The notes beneath the pieces were generated by a model. The model saw nothing but the letters and a program-made list of their open reading frames with translations, made no database searches and had not been told where the DNA came from. A stretch of 64,000 nucleotides of DNA, from NCBI RefSeq assembly GCF_042854845.1, contig NZ_AP031498.1:1550001-1614000 (forward strand). Reading direction: 5' to 3'. A program made the position numbers and the translations under genes. Positions 24,350-33,061 of the stretch are shown piece after piece. Source of the stretch: Maricurvus nonylphenolicus (GTDB lineage Bacteria; Pseudomonadota; Gammaproteobacteria; Pseudomonadales; Cellvibrionaceae). The first letter of the stretch is position 1. Each line of letters begins with the position of its first letter.

Positions 24350-24383
24350 GTTACGGTCGTCGCCGAGCTGGTGGCGACCGTAA
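24350..24383. terminator. stem-loop after the TonB receptor
   Basis: TTACGGTCG pairs with CGACCGTAA, and the inner bases extend the stem to ~14 pairs with two G-T wobbles around GAGCT. There is no strong T-run, so termination efficiency is uncertain. It separates the receptor from the AraC gene. Confidence 0.5.
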
Positions 24384-24434
24384 TGATTAAGATCTCTGCT
24401 TATTGTATCTCTGCTGGATGTTAAAGGTGTTCAA

Positions 24435-25487
24435 GTGAGTTTCGATAAACGTGAAACTGGTGATGAGTGCAGTGCTCAATATAGTGGAAGCCTGCTTTCT
24501 TCCCATCCTGGTGCTTTGGTCGATTTGCTCACTGAAAAAGGATTCTCTGATAATGAAATCTTTAACAACCTGGGGGTCGATAGGGAAAGCCTGGACGCTC
24601 CAGGGCACAAGATTCCTTATGTAGAATATGTAAAACTCAGGCAGCGAGCTACAGAGTTGACCAAGAATCCTGCAATCGGTTTGGAGCTGGGTTGGCGGTT
24701 AAATCTTGCCGGGAATGGATTTCTCTCTATTGGTGCCTTGGCCTGTGAAAACATGATAGAGGCAATGCGTTTTATCACGCGTTTTTCCCCTATTATCAAT
24801 CCGGCTGTTACCTTTGAAGTAAAAATCGATAATGACTTTCTTCATGTCTTTATCGACAGCATTTATTCCGAGGATAGGCTTAATGCCTGTCTTATCGATA
24901 CCCCTATGGCTATTTTTTCTTCGGCGTTACAGTTATATCCGGCCGATGAGGCACAGCGGGTTATCTATCATATGAAATACGATGCCCTTCCCTGTGAGGC
25001 CTATTATTGCCAATGGCTGAAAGGTCAGCTGTTTTTTAATATGCCCCGTAACCGGGTGTCCTTTCCTATGGATATGGCATCAAAGACTATGCCCTTTAGT
25101 AACCCCAGGGTTGTCCGTCAGTCGGAAGCTGACCTTGAGGTGCAATTGGCTGCGCAGTGTGAATCTCACCATAGTCTTATTGAGGACGTTCGACAGCTGG
25201 CTGTAGGTGAATCCGGTTGTGTGTTAACTCTGGAAGAAGTAGCGGCCAAATTGCATATGTCTTCACGCACATTGATACGGCGTTTGAATGCATTGGGGAG
25301 CAGCTTTAGCGACATTACCAATGAGGTACGAGAAAGCTTGTCCAAAGGCTACCTTGAAAATAGTCGGCTTTCCATCGAAGAGATTTCTTTCTTGTTGGGT
25401 TATAAAAACTCCTCCAATTTCAGTAAGGCATTCAGACGTTGGGTTGGCTGCTCGCCATCAGTGTATCGCTTAAATCACAAGAGTTAA
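24435..25487 (+). CDS. AraC family regulator, OruR/PF12625 type
   Basis: 350 residues from GTG with AAAGG 7 bases upstream. The N-terminal domain (about 25-215) is of the arabinose-binding-like PF12625 type (NPAIGLELGWRLNLAGNGFL, FITRFSPIINPAVTFE). The C-terminal HTH is AAKLHMSSRTLIRRL and SFLLGYKNSSNFSKAFRRWV. A paralogue of the regulators at 40896 and 44618 and of the relic at 15434. It sits between its likely target receptor and an esterase whose start is 2 bp after its stop, so regulator and esterase are cotranscribed. Confidence 0.9.
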   Translation: MSFDKRETGDECSAQYSGSLLSSHPGALVDLLTEKGFSDNEIFNNLGVDRESLDAPGHKIPYVEYVKLRQRATELTKNPAIGLELGWRLNLAGNGFLSIGALACENMIEAMRFITRFSPIINPAVTFEVKIDNDFLHVFIDSIYSEDRLNACLIDTPMAIFSSALQLYPADEAQRVIYHMKYDALPCEAYYCQWLKGQLFFNMPRNRVSFPMDMASKTMPFSNPRVVRQSEADLEVQLAAQCESHHSLIEDVRQLAVGESGCVLTLEEVAAKLHMSSRTLIRRLNALGSSFSDITNEVRESLSKGYLENSRLSIEEISFLLGYKNSSNFSKAFRRWVGCSPSVYRLNHKS

Positions 25488-25488
25488 T

Positions 25489-26229
25489 ATGAATATCCTA
25501 TTTGTTCACGGTGCCTGGCATAATGCCGGTTGTTGGTCAAAATTGACCCCTTTGCTCGAATCTAGCGGTATAAGTTGTCACTGTTTGACACTGCCCGGAC
25601 ATAAGGGAAGAGAGCAAAACCCATTTTCAGTATCCATGAAAGTTTATTCTCAAGCGGTATGCGATTATGCAGAGGATATTGTCAAGAAAACTGGAGAGCA
25701 GCTGGTTCTTGTTGGTCATTCAATGGGGGGCTTGGTGATATCTGTTGCAGGTGAGCAGATGCCACATCTCTTTAAGCGTTTGATTTATCTTTCTGCGCTG
25801 GTGCCATCTCAAGCTTCATCCCCACTTGATATTATGAAAAACGCGCCTAACCCTGCAATGCGCAAGATGGTTAGTATGAACATATTCAAAGGGGTTATGG
25901 AGGTGAAGAAGGGTAAGGAAAAAGAGCTCTTCTACCATAACTGTGATGATGTTGTGGTGAACGAGGAAGTTAATAACCATTGCCCTCAGCCTATTCGTCC
26001 CTTTTTGGCGCGACATCGCTGGAGTCATGAACGCCTGGGTTCTATTCCTAAAGACTATATCGAATGCCTGGATGATCGAGCGGTGCTAATTGACGTGCAG
26101 CGACATCTCCAAAAATCGATGACGTTTGAACGGGTAGTATCTATTGCCGGCAGTGATCACTCGCCATTTTTAAGCCAGCCTGAAGAGCTGGCAAGCGTCA
26201 TGATTTCTTTACTGGACGTGTCTTCCTAA
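25489..26229 (+). CDS. alpha/beta hydrolase (esterase-like)
   Basis: 246 residues with no signal peptide. Nucleophile S78 in VGHSMGG, oxyanion-region HGAWHNAGCW at 7-16, and a C-terminal His in GSDHSPFLSQPEEL. It resembles the salicylate-esterase/hydroxynitrile-lyase-like branch (small cap, HG-x-W start). It begins two bases after the AraC stop, indicating translational linkage, and precedes an arylsulfatase. It probably hydrolyses an ester of the compound imported by the neighbouring TonB receptor. Confidence 0.85.
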   Translation: MNILFVHGAWHNAGCWSKLTPLLESSGISCHCLTLPGHKGREQNPFSVSMKVYSQAVCDYAEDIVKKTGEQLVLVGHSMGGLVISVAGEQMPHLFKRLIYLSALVPSQASSPLDIMKNAPNPAMRKMVSMNIFKGVMEVKKGKEKELFYHNCDDVVVNEEVNNHCPQPIRPFLARHRWSHERLGSIPKDYIECLDDRAVLIDVQRHLQKSMTFERVVSIAGSDHSPFLSQPEELASVMISLLDVSS

Positions 26230-26272
26230 AAACCTTTTCTAGTTAGCGAGGCCCTACCGGGTAACTGAATCT

Positions 26273-27991
26273 ATGAGGCTTATACTTAGCAGTATTATCT
26301 TGTGCCTGTCAGCATTAGTCCATGCTCAGCAGGAGCAACCGAACTTTGTGATCGTTGTTGTTGACGATATGGGCTGGTCGGATACACAGCCTTTTGGTGG
26401 TGAGATTAATACCCCCAATATTGCATCCCTGGCGGAGCAGGGGGTTGTGATGACAGATTTTTATGTCGCGCCTACCTGTTCGCCTACCCGCTCGGCATTG
26501 TTAACGGGTGTAGATCATCATTCGGCTGGGTTGGGCACCATGGCGAAAATGCAGGCGCCGAACCAGGTAGGTATTAAGGGTTATCAGGCCGAGCTGACCG
26601 ATGATGTGGTGACCCTGGCTGAAGTGTTACAACAGCAGGGCTATGCAACTATGATGACGGGTAAATGGCATTTGGCTTTGGGGACTGAACAGATGCCTGA
26701 GCGTAGAGGTTTTCAGCAATCCTTTATCCTCAAAGAAGGTGCGGCCAGTCATTTCGGTGATAAGCTTAAAGCACACCAGAGTGCAACGGTAAATTATTTC
26801 GAAAATGGTAAGCCGGTAGATATTCCCGAAGATTTCTATTCAACGATTCACTATACCGATAAGGCTATTGAATATATCAAGAGTGCAGATGACAGCCCTT
26901 TCTTAGCCTATATTGCCTATACCGCACCACACGATCCCCTGCAGGTGCCGGATGCCTGGCTGGATCGTTACAAAGGAAAATATGACCAGGGCCCTGAAGC
27001 AATACGCCAGCAGCGTTTACAGCGCCAGCAAGCGGCGGGGCTTATTCCGAAGGATATAAAATTATGGCAAATTCCCCTGCAGCCTGAGTGGTTGCCCAGT
27101 TACAAACCGGCGTGGGGTGAGCGCAGTCAGCAACAGCGCCAGCAAGATGTACGAGCGATGGAAATTTATGCATCCATGATTGAAATAGTGGACCAGCAAA
27201 TTGGCCGCCTGCTATCAAGTCTGGAGCAACAGGGCAAGCTGGACAACACCTATGTGTTGTTTTTCTCTGATAACGGGGCCAGTGGTGCCACGCCACTGAT
27301 GTACCCCAAAACATCCAGACAGTGGTTTCTGACAGAGCGTGACCATTCGCCCGCCAATGCGGGCCGACCAGGCAGCCATGTCTATATGGGGAATGAATGG
27401 GCGACAGCCTCGGGAACGCCGTGGAAACTCTACAAGGGTTCTGTTGCCGAAGGAGGCATTCGCTCGCCCTTTATTGTGCGAGGTCCCGGGCTTCCCCAAG
27501 GGCAGCGTAGCAGGTCTCTTGCTCATGTGATGGATATTGCACCAACCTTATACAAACTCATCGGTGTAGAGGTAGAAGACAACGCACTGTTTGCAGACAA
27601 GCAACAACCCCATGGGCAATCGTTACTGCCATTCTGGCGTGATACCAGAAAGCAAGAAGAGCGTACCCTGGCATTCGAATTATTTGGTAATCGGGCGGTG
27701 CGCTCGGGACGTTGGAAAGGACATAAACTCCAGCCGCCACTGGGTTCGGGCAAATGGGAGCTATACGATATCGTCAAGGATCCAGCGGCTACTGTCGAGT
27801 TAAGTGAACAGCATCCAGAAATTCTGCAGGGTATTATCCAGGCTTATGATAGCTATGCGCAGATGAACCATGTTGTTCCTCCAGTTCCCCAATTGGCCCC
27901 TAATATTGCCGATATTTATATTGGGGAGTGTAACTGGTGGTGCGAAGCCAAGTACTTTGTGGTTCAGAAGGTGCTGGAATTTAGGAAGTAA
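26273..27991 (+). CDS. arylsulfatase (type I, Cys-type formylglycine)
   Basis: 572 residues. A signal peptide ends near AHA/AQQ at residues 18-19, so it acts in the periplasm. The sulfatase signature C69-SPTR-S (C-x-P-x-R) contains the cysteine that must be converted to formylglycine. Metal ligands D31-D32 in VVVDDMGWSD, MTGKWHLAL, and the second metal site FFSDNGAS are present. Length fits the arylsulfatase A/atsA group. It removes sulfate from an aromatic, steroid or sugar sulfate ester. A formylglycine-generating enzyme or anaerobic maturase must be encoded elsewhere. Follows the esterase at 43 bp. Confidence 0.93.
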   Translation: MRLILSSIILCLSALVHAQQEQPNFVIVVVDDMGWSDTQPFGGEINTPNIASLAEQGVVMTDFYVAPTCSPTRSALLTGVDHHSAGLGTMAKMQAPNQVGIKGYQAELTDDVVTLAEVLQQQGYATMMTGKWHLALGTEQMPERRGFQQSFILKEGAASHFGDKLKAHQSATVNYFENGKPVDIPEDFYSTIHYTDKAIEYIKSADDSPFLAYIAYTAPHDPLQVPDAWLDRYKGKYDQGPEAIRQQRLQRQQAAGLIPKDIKLWQIPLQPEWLPSYKPAWGERSQQQRQQDVRAMEIYASMIEIVDQQIGRLLSSLEQQGKLDNTYVLFFSDNGASGATPLMYPKTSRQWFLTERDHSPANAGRPGSHVYMGNEWATASGTPWKLYKGSVAEGGIRSPFIVRGPGLPQGQRSRSLAHVMDIAPTLYKLIGVEVEDNALFADKQQPHGQSLLPFWRDTRKQEERTLAFELFGNRAVRSGRWKGHKLQPPLGSGKWELYDIVKDPAATVELSEQHPEILQGIIQAYDSYAQMNHVVPPVPQLAPNIADIYIGECNWWCEAKYFVVQKVLEFRK

Positions 27992-28003
27992 TCAATAAAA
28001 AAG

Positions 28004-28025
28004 AGCCTTATGAAATCATAAGGCT
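28004..28025 (-). terminator. hairpin with T-run on the minus strand
   Basis: AGCCTTATGA-AA-TCATAAGGCT is a perfect 10-bp stem. On the minus strand it is followed by a T-run (A-run 27996-28002 on plus). It directly follows the sulfatase stop. On the plus strand it is a U-less hairpin, so it may serve mainly to block transcription coming from the right. Confidence 0.5.
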
Positions 28026-28274
28026 GTACAGAGAAGCCTTCCTGAAAACAGGAAAGCGGGAGAGAGATCTTTTTGTGAATCAGCCATCAATAAATAGAGC
28101 TGACTTACAAAAAGAAACGCTATTCTAAGCTTATTGCTGATAATTTAAAGATGAATTAATGACACCTTGCAGTGATTTTTCGACAATCGTAGATTCCAAG
28201 ATCTCTTTGAATTTTTACGCGATTAATTGTCGTAGTTAAATTGTATCGTACAGTTACAGGGTTAAGTTAAGTCT

Positions 28275-29105
28275 ATGTTTGAAGCTATCAATATTTCATT
28301 ATTTCTACTGGCGTTTACTTGCGTAATTGTATTGGCACTCAACTTTCAACAACCTGTTGTGAGGGCGGCAGCTATCGTGCTTGGAGCATTGGGTTGTTTG
28401 GCAATTGTCTATGGATTTTTCTTCTTAACAGAAAGCAAGATTCTCGATGAGCCTAGAGAAACGCAATTGATTACAGATTATATTAAACCGGTGCTTCTAT
28501 ATCTCCAGGCTATTATGTTAACGGCGATGGCCGGTGTTCTTCTATTTGTGGCATACCGATTATTTAATCAAGGAAACCAAATTGAGGTGCGGTTAAAAAA
28601 CACCGATCAGAGCTATGGTTCGGTATCGAGAAGTCTGCACTGGATGGTGGCTATCTTGTTTGTCGTTGTGGTTCCGACCGCGACTTATATGACGATTATC
28701 CCGGAGGACGTATGGTATCGAAAAAACTACTACGTTCTGCATAAAAATCTGGGTTTTGTTCTAATGTCTGTTGTCTTAGTAAGGCTGGTCTGGAAACGCT
28801 ATGACAGGCCGGTAATGCCCCATCCATCCTTAAATACCGGTGAGAAAACCTTGGTAAACTGGGTTCATCGGTTACTGTACATGGTTATGTTCTTGTTTCC
28901 TGTGACTGGCTATGGCATGTCGACGTCTGGTGGGAAATCGTCAGAATTCTTTGGTGCTGAAGTTCCCTTGCTCTGGTCTCCTAACGAGACTCTTACGCTT
29001 GTATTTGCCTTATTTCACAAAATAGTGATTCCCTATGTCTTATATATTGCGATTACGTTACACCTTGCGGGTGCGCTTAAACATCTGCTTCAAGAGAATA
29101 AATGA
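28275..29105 (+). CDS. cytochrome b561 family protein with N-terminal membrane extension
   Basis: 276 residues. The first ~100 contain three extra hydrophobic segments (SLFLLAFTCVIVLALNF, AIVLGALGCLAIVYGFFFL, AIMLTAMAGVLLFVAYRLF) of unknown role. The remainder is a prokaryotic cytochrome b561 with heme-ligand histidines in SLHWMVA, VLHKNLGF, LFHKIVI and ITLHLAGALKH. It is an inner-membrane diheme electron carrier passing electrons from quinol or to a periplasmic/membrane partner. A second, shorter b561 is at 47779. Its partner is not evident; it may serve a periplasmic redox step of the neighbouring catabolic genes. Confidence 0.85.
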   Translation: MFEAINISLFLLAFTCVIVLALNFQQPVVRAAAIVLGALGCLAIVYGFFFLTESKILDEPRETQLITDYIKPVLLYLQAIMLTAMAGVLLFVAYRLFNQGNQIEVRLKNTDQSYGSVSRSLHWMVAILFVVVVPTATYMTIIPEDVWYRKNYYVLHKNLGFVLMSVVLVRLVWKRYDRPVMPHPSLNTGEKTLVNWVHRLLYMVMFLFPVTGYGMSTSGGKSSEFFGAEVPLLWSPNETLTLVFALFHKIVIPYVLYIAITLHLAGALKHLLQENK

Positions 29106-29190
29106 AAGATCATGACAGAATGAGTGATGTTTTGAAGTATTTTTTCTATCGCTACTTGCCATTGAGCTAAAAATCGTAGCGCTAAAGAGC

Positions 29191-29233
29191 CAGTAAATGC
29201 GGCCATCCATGTGGGGCTTGGCCGCATTTACTG
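29191..29233. repeat. perfect 15-bp inverted repeat between convergent genes
   Basis: CAGTAAATGCGGCCA and its exact complement TGGCCGCATTTACTG are separated by 13 bases. It lies between the b561 gene (plus) and a VOC gene (minus) and could act as a bidirectional terminator. It has no T-run on either side, which is unusual for that role. Confidence 0.6.
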
Positions 29234-29343
29234 CTAAACGGAGATGTGTTCTTGCTCAGTGAGCATAGCTGTGACCTCAAATGACGAAATCGAATGATTA
29301 GCTTCCGCTTTGATTGGGTTGATTCTACACTGCTTGTCCGTTA

Positions 29344-30093
29344 TCAGGCTTGTAGCTTCTGAAGGTCTTCGACCGTTGGTGGAGCTTTTGGTCCATCGGT
29401 TTCTGTCGGTGGAATATTGTCCTTGGTAAGTTCTGCTAAGACGTCGTCCGGTGTGTTAACCATCAGTTCATAAGTTTCTTGTGGGTATACCATACGGTAT
29501 TCTTCATTGGCCGTTTTCAATGATGGGTTTGGTACCGGTTCAGCAGGTTGCACAAACGGTGCAGGTTTTTTTAGTTGATCCAGCTCTTCATCGCTAATAT
29601 TCAGCATTTTAACCACTTCCGGATCAATCCATTTAGCAGGATCTTCACCGCTTAAGTAGGCAACTTCCAGAGTCATGCCATCCGGGCCAGCAAAGTAAAT
29701 AGATTGCATTAAACCGTGATCCATGGGGCCAACACAGTGAATACCATTAGCGCGAATGCGGTCACGTACCGCTAGCAAGTCTTCATGGCGGTCCACATTA
29801 AAAGCCAAATGCTGCATGGTGCCGCCAGCACAGGGATCTCCTGGGTTGCCGGAGTGGGTTACACCAATATCAACTTGGCTTTTGATTTGATCGTTTGCCA
29901 CAAAGGCAAGCAAGGACGTCTCGTTTAATACCAGGAAACCGTGAACGGTATTTTCTACACCGTGCATCCAGTACAAGGAGGCTAAAGGCATCCCAAGTAC
30001 CTGATTGAAATACTGCAGGACCTTTTTCATATCGCTGGTGGCAATAGCCAGATGATTAATTCCGTTTGGGCTCATAACAGGTTTGTTAGACAT
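29344..30093 (-). CDS. tailed VOC superfamily protein (extradiol dioxygenase-like)
   Basis: 249 residues. Metal triad H14 (INHLAIATS), H95 (MQHLAFNV) and E143 (PDGMTLEVAYL) is intact. After the VOC core (to ~150) comes a ~95-residue tail with WIDPEVVKMLNISDEELDQL and a conserved YPQETYELMVNTPDDVL...DNIPPTE stretch. The same tail is recognisable in the VOC protein at 37945 and in the relic at 15603. The enzyme probably uses a divalent metal to act on a catechol-like or thiol-adduct substrate. Divergent from the 30342 hydrolase. GAGG ribosome site. The function of the tail is unknown. Confidence 0.85.
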   Translation of the reverse strand: MSNKPVMSPNGINHLAIATSDMKKVLQYFNQVLGMPLASLYWMHGVENTVHGFLVLNETSLLAFVANDQIKSQVDIGVTHSGNPGDPCAGGTMQHLAFNVDRHEDLLAVRDRIRANGIHCVGPMDHGLMQSIYFAGPDGMTLEVAYLSGEDPAKWIDPEVVKMLNISDEELDQLKKPAPFVQPAEPVPNPSLKTANEEYRMVYPQETYELMVNTPDDVLAELTKDNIPPTETDGPKAPPTVEDLQKLQA

Positions 30094-30341
30094 ATCTCTA
30101 CCTCGAGAAAATGAATGAATAATGTGCTCTCCATTGCAGATTAACAGGGTTGGCGAAAAGCCATCGGTGATTTACGTACGTGTTACTGGTGATTAGGAGA
30201 CAGCGGCATTGAATATCGGTGAAAAGCGTTAAGTGCTTGATAAGGATCAAAAAATACAGGCTGTAAGGTAAAGGCAAGCTTGTCAGCATTTCACTGTTTA
30301 CTGTCTGTTAGCCACTTGGGGGCTGTAGAGCTTTTGCTTTA

Positions 30342-31274
30342 GTGTTAGTGAATCTAAACAGAAGTAGAGTGAAGTCAGTGGATATTCAACATCATCGCGC
30401 CGAAGTTAACGGCATCCATATGCATTATGTTCTAGCCGGCCCGGAAGATGCCCCACCGGTGGTTCTGTTACATGGCTGGCCAGAAACCTGGTATGGCTGG
30501 CGCAAACAGATTCCAGTACTGGCTGAGAAGTTCCGTCTGATTGTCCCTGACTTGCGGGGTTATGGTGAAACAGATAAGCCTGCGGATGGTTATGACAAGC
30601 GCAATATGGCTCAAGATATCAAAGAGCTGATTGAGCACTGTGGTTACAGCAAGGTAGTGATGGTCGGACACGATCGCGGTGCACGAGTGACTACACGTTT
30701 TGCCAAGGATCACCCTGAGATGGTTGACCGCATTTGTACCATGGACAATATTCCCACCCGTATTGTATTTGAAACCATGAGCGGTCGCCCTACGGGTACT
30801 GATATCAGTCCGGGGCAAATGGCCAAGGGTTACTGGTTCTTTAACTTTAATCAATTGGTGGATTTGCCAGAGGCATTGATTACCGGCCGTGAAGAAATCT
30901 GGTTACGTCACTGGTTGTCCAGTTGGTCCTATAACCGCGAGCTGTTCACTGATGAAGAAGTCGCCGAATACGTAAAAGCCTATTCCCGTCCTGGCGCATT
31001 GCGTGGTTCGTTTAATGACTATCGCGCAGCACCGGTTGATACCGCTCAAGACCTAGAAGATGCCGAAGTGAAAATCCAGTGTCCGATTTTAACCATGTGG
31101 GGTGCAGACTTTGACTTGGTAGGTCAGTGGTTTGATGTCGAAGCGGTCTGGAAAACCATGGGTACCGACGTAAGGGCGGTACCGTTACCCGAGTGTGGGC
31201 ATCTGTGTCAGGAAGAGCGTCCAGATCTAGTGAATAAAGAATTGCTGGACTTTATGCAGGACTGGCGTGGCTAA
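30342..31274 (+). CDS. alpha/beta hydrolase with Asp nucleophile (epoxide hydrolase/haloacid dehalogenase-like)
   Basis: 310 residues. HGWPETWYGWRKQ gives the oxyanion region, and the nucleophile elbow is GHDRGAR, with Asp instead of Ser. LRGYGETDKP and a C-terminal His in PECGHLCQEE complete the triad pattern. This is the epoxide hydrolase/fluoroacetate dehalogenase branch, not the Ser-type carbon-carbon hydrolases of meta-cleavage pathways. The cap has GYWFFNF where fluoroacetate dehalogenases, as I recall them, have a His-Trp halide pocket, which argues against defluorination. The stop overlaps the Dld start (TAATG). Several GTG codons near the start (30342, 30372, 30381) make the N-terminus uncertain. 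Confidence 0.82.
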   Translation: MLVNLNRSRVKSVDIQHHRAEVNGIHMHYVLAGPEDAPPVVLLHGWPETWYGWRKQIPVLAEKFRLIVPDLRGYGETDKPADGYDKRNMAQDIKELIEHCGYSKVVMVGHDRGARVTTRFAKDHPEMVDRICTMDNIPTRIVFETMSGRPTGTDISPGQMAKGYWFFNFNQLVDLPEALITGREEIWLRHWLSSWSYNRELFTDEEVAEYVKAYSRPGALRGSFNDYRAAPVDTAQDLEDAEVKIQCPILTMWGADFDLVGQWFDVEAVWKTMGTDVRAVPLPECGHLCQEERPDLVNKELLDFMQDWRG

Positions 31275-33010
31275 TGACTTCCATTGCAGTGACAGATGAG
31301 ATGGCCCTTGAGGTTCTCTATGCCAACTTACGTGAGGTGTTGAGTCCCTCTCAGGTACTAACCAGTGAGCGTGCCACTCAGCGTTATCGGCAAGGCATTA
31401 AGATCGGTGGCGGGGCAGCCTGCGCTGTTGCCATTCCCCATACGTTGCTGGAATTCTGGCGCGTGTTGGAAGTCTGTGTTGCTCACGACAAAATTATTCT
31501 TGTGCAGGCAGCCAACACTGGGTTAACCGGCGGCTCGACCCCGGATGGTGTTAACTACGATCGTGATATCGTGATTATCAGCACACTGAAACTGGATAAG
31601 TTGATTTTACTGGGTGAAGGCGAGCAGGTGATTGCCTGTGCTGGCGCCACGTTATATCAGTTGGAAGATGCTTTGAAGCCCATAAAGCGAGGGCCTCATT
31701 CGGTGATTGGTTCTTCCTGTATTGGTGCTTCCGTGGTGGGTGGGGTTTGTAACAACTCCGGTGGCAATCTGGTCAATCGCGGACCCGCCTATACCGAATT
31801 GTCTTTGTTTGCGGAAGTAACCGAGGCTGGCGAGCTGCGTTTGGTGAATCATCTGGGTGTTGAGTTGGGTGATACGCCGGAGGAGATATTCAACAATCTT
31901 GAGCGAGGCCAGCTCGGGAGAGATTCTGCGTTTGATATCGAAGCGTATGCATCTGATCGTGAGTATCAGGATCGTGTGCGAAATATCGACGCGGATACGC
32001 CGGCTCGTTTTAACGCAGACAAACGCCGTTTATTTGAATCCAGCGGCTGTGCAGGCAAGCTGGCAGTTTTTGCGGTCCGCTTGGATACCTTCGCTGAACC
32101 TCAGAACGAACAGGTTTTTTATCTAGGAACTAATGACCCGGAAGAGTTTACCGAGTTACGTAAACGTATTCTCACCGAATTGTCGGATTTGCCGGACATG
32201 GTTGAGTATATGCACCGCAGTTATTTTGATGGCTCTGCGGTGTATGCTAAAGATACCTATATCTTTATCAATCTATTAGGGACCGCATTTTTACCCAAGC
32301 TGTTTGCCTTGAAGGCCAAGGTTGATGGTCTGTTTAGTCGAATACCGTTTATACCTGCGAATGTAGCTGATCACTGCCTGCAGTTGTTTAGCAAGTTGTG
32401 GCCCAACCATCTACCCAAACGCATGCTTGCTTACCGTGATCGCTTTGAGCATTACCTGATGATCAAAGCCAGCGATCAGTCGATCGTTGATATTAACAAA
32501 CTGTTGCAAGACTACTACGGACCAGAGTTGCAACAACGCTCTGATCGACAAGGTGAATGGTTCTGGTGTACCGAAAAAGAAGGGGATGCCGCACAGTTAC
32601 ATCGCTTTGTTGCAGGTGGCGCTTCTGGCCGCTACGCCATTATTCACAGTGATGAAGTGGAGGGATTAATGCCGTTGGATATTGCGTTGCCACGCAATAC
32701 GGACAATTGGCACCAACTCTTGAGTCAGGATACGCTGGATAAGTTAGCTGCGCCTTATGAGCTTAGTCACTTTTTATGCATGGTATTTCACTGGGATTTT
32801 GTTGTTAAAAAAGGTGTGGATATCCCCGCGTTAAAACAACAAATCCTCAACGAGCTGGATGATATAGGGGCGAAATACCCGGCGGAGCACAATGTAGGTC
32901 ACCTCTATGAGGCTGAGCCTGATTTGGCCGATTTTTACCAAAGCCTGGACCCGACCAACAGTTTTAATGCCGGGGTTGGCAAGATGTCCAAGTGCAAACA
33001 CTATCATTGA
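31274..33010 (+). CDS. dld: quinone-dependent D-lactate dehydrogenase (Dld-like)
   Basis: 578 residues, near the 571 of E. coli Dld, with closely similar stretches: KIILVQAANTGLTGGSTPDG, PHSVIGSSCIGASVVGG and VCNNSGGNLVNRGPAYTELS (FAD-binding PCMH fold), then the C-terminal membrane-association domain. Dld is a peripheral inner-membrane flavoprotein oxidising D-lactate to pyruvate and passing electrons to quinone. Its placement is unusual: translationally coupled to an Asp-nucleophile hydrolase and upstream of meta-cleavage lower-pathway genes. It may therefore oxidise a pathway-derived D-2-hydroxy acid. The family is secure; the physiological substrate is inferred. Confidence 0.9.
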   Translation: MTSIAVTDEMALEVLYANLREVLSPSQVLTSERATQRYRQGIKIGGGAACAVAIPHTLLEFWRVLEVCVAHDKIILVQAANTGLTGGSTPDGVNYDRDIVIISTLKLDKLILLGEGEQVIACAGATLYQLEDALKPIKRGPHSVIGSSCIGASVVGGVCNNSGGNLVNRGPAYTELSLFAEVTEAGELRLVNHLGVELGDTPEEIFNNLERGQLGRDSAFDIEAYASDREYQDRVRNIDADTPARFNADKRRLFESSGCAGKLAVFAVRLDTFAEPQNEQVFYLGTNDPEEFTELRKRILTELSDLPDMVEYMHRSYFDGSAVYAKDTYIFINLLGTAFLPKLFALKAKVDGLFSRIPFIPANVADHCLQLFSKLWPNHLPKRMLAYRDRFEHYLMIKASDQSIVDINKLLQDYYGPELQQRSDRQGEWFWCTEKEGDAAQLHRFVAGGASGRYAIIHSDEVEGLMPLDIALPRNTDNWHQLLSQDTLDKLAAPYELSHFLCMVFHWDFVVKKGVDIPALKQQILNELDDIGAKYPAEHNVGHLYEAEPDLADFYQSLDPTNSFNAGVGKMSKCKHYH

Positions 33011-33061
33011 CAGTCAGTCATGAACACTAACGAATTGAGATCAATATAGAGAGAAGATTTT

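Noticed and set aside
30342..31274. Meta-cleavage C-C bond hydrolase (MhpC/BphD type)
   Set aside because: Those enzymes use a Ser nucleophile; this protein has Asp in GHDRG, placing it with epoxide hydrolases and dehalogenases.
30342..31274. Fluoroacetate dehalogenase
   Set aside because: The nucleophile motif fits, but the cap shows Phe-Phe where the His-Trp halide pocket is expected from memory of that family; kept only as a distant relation.
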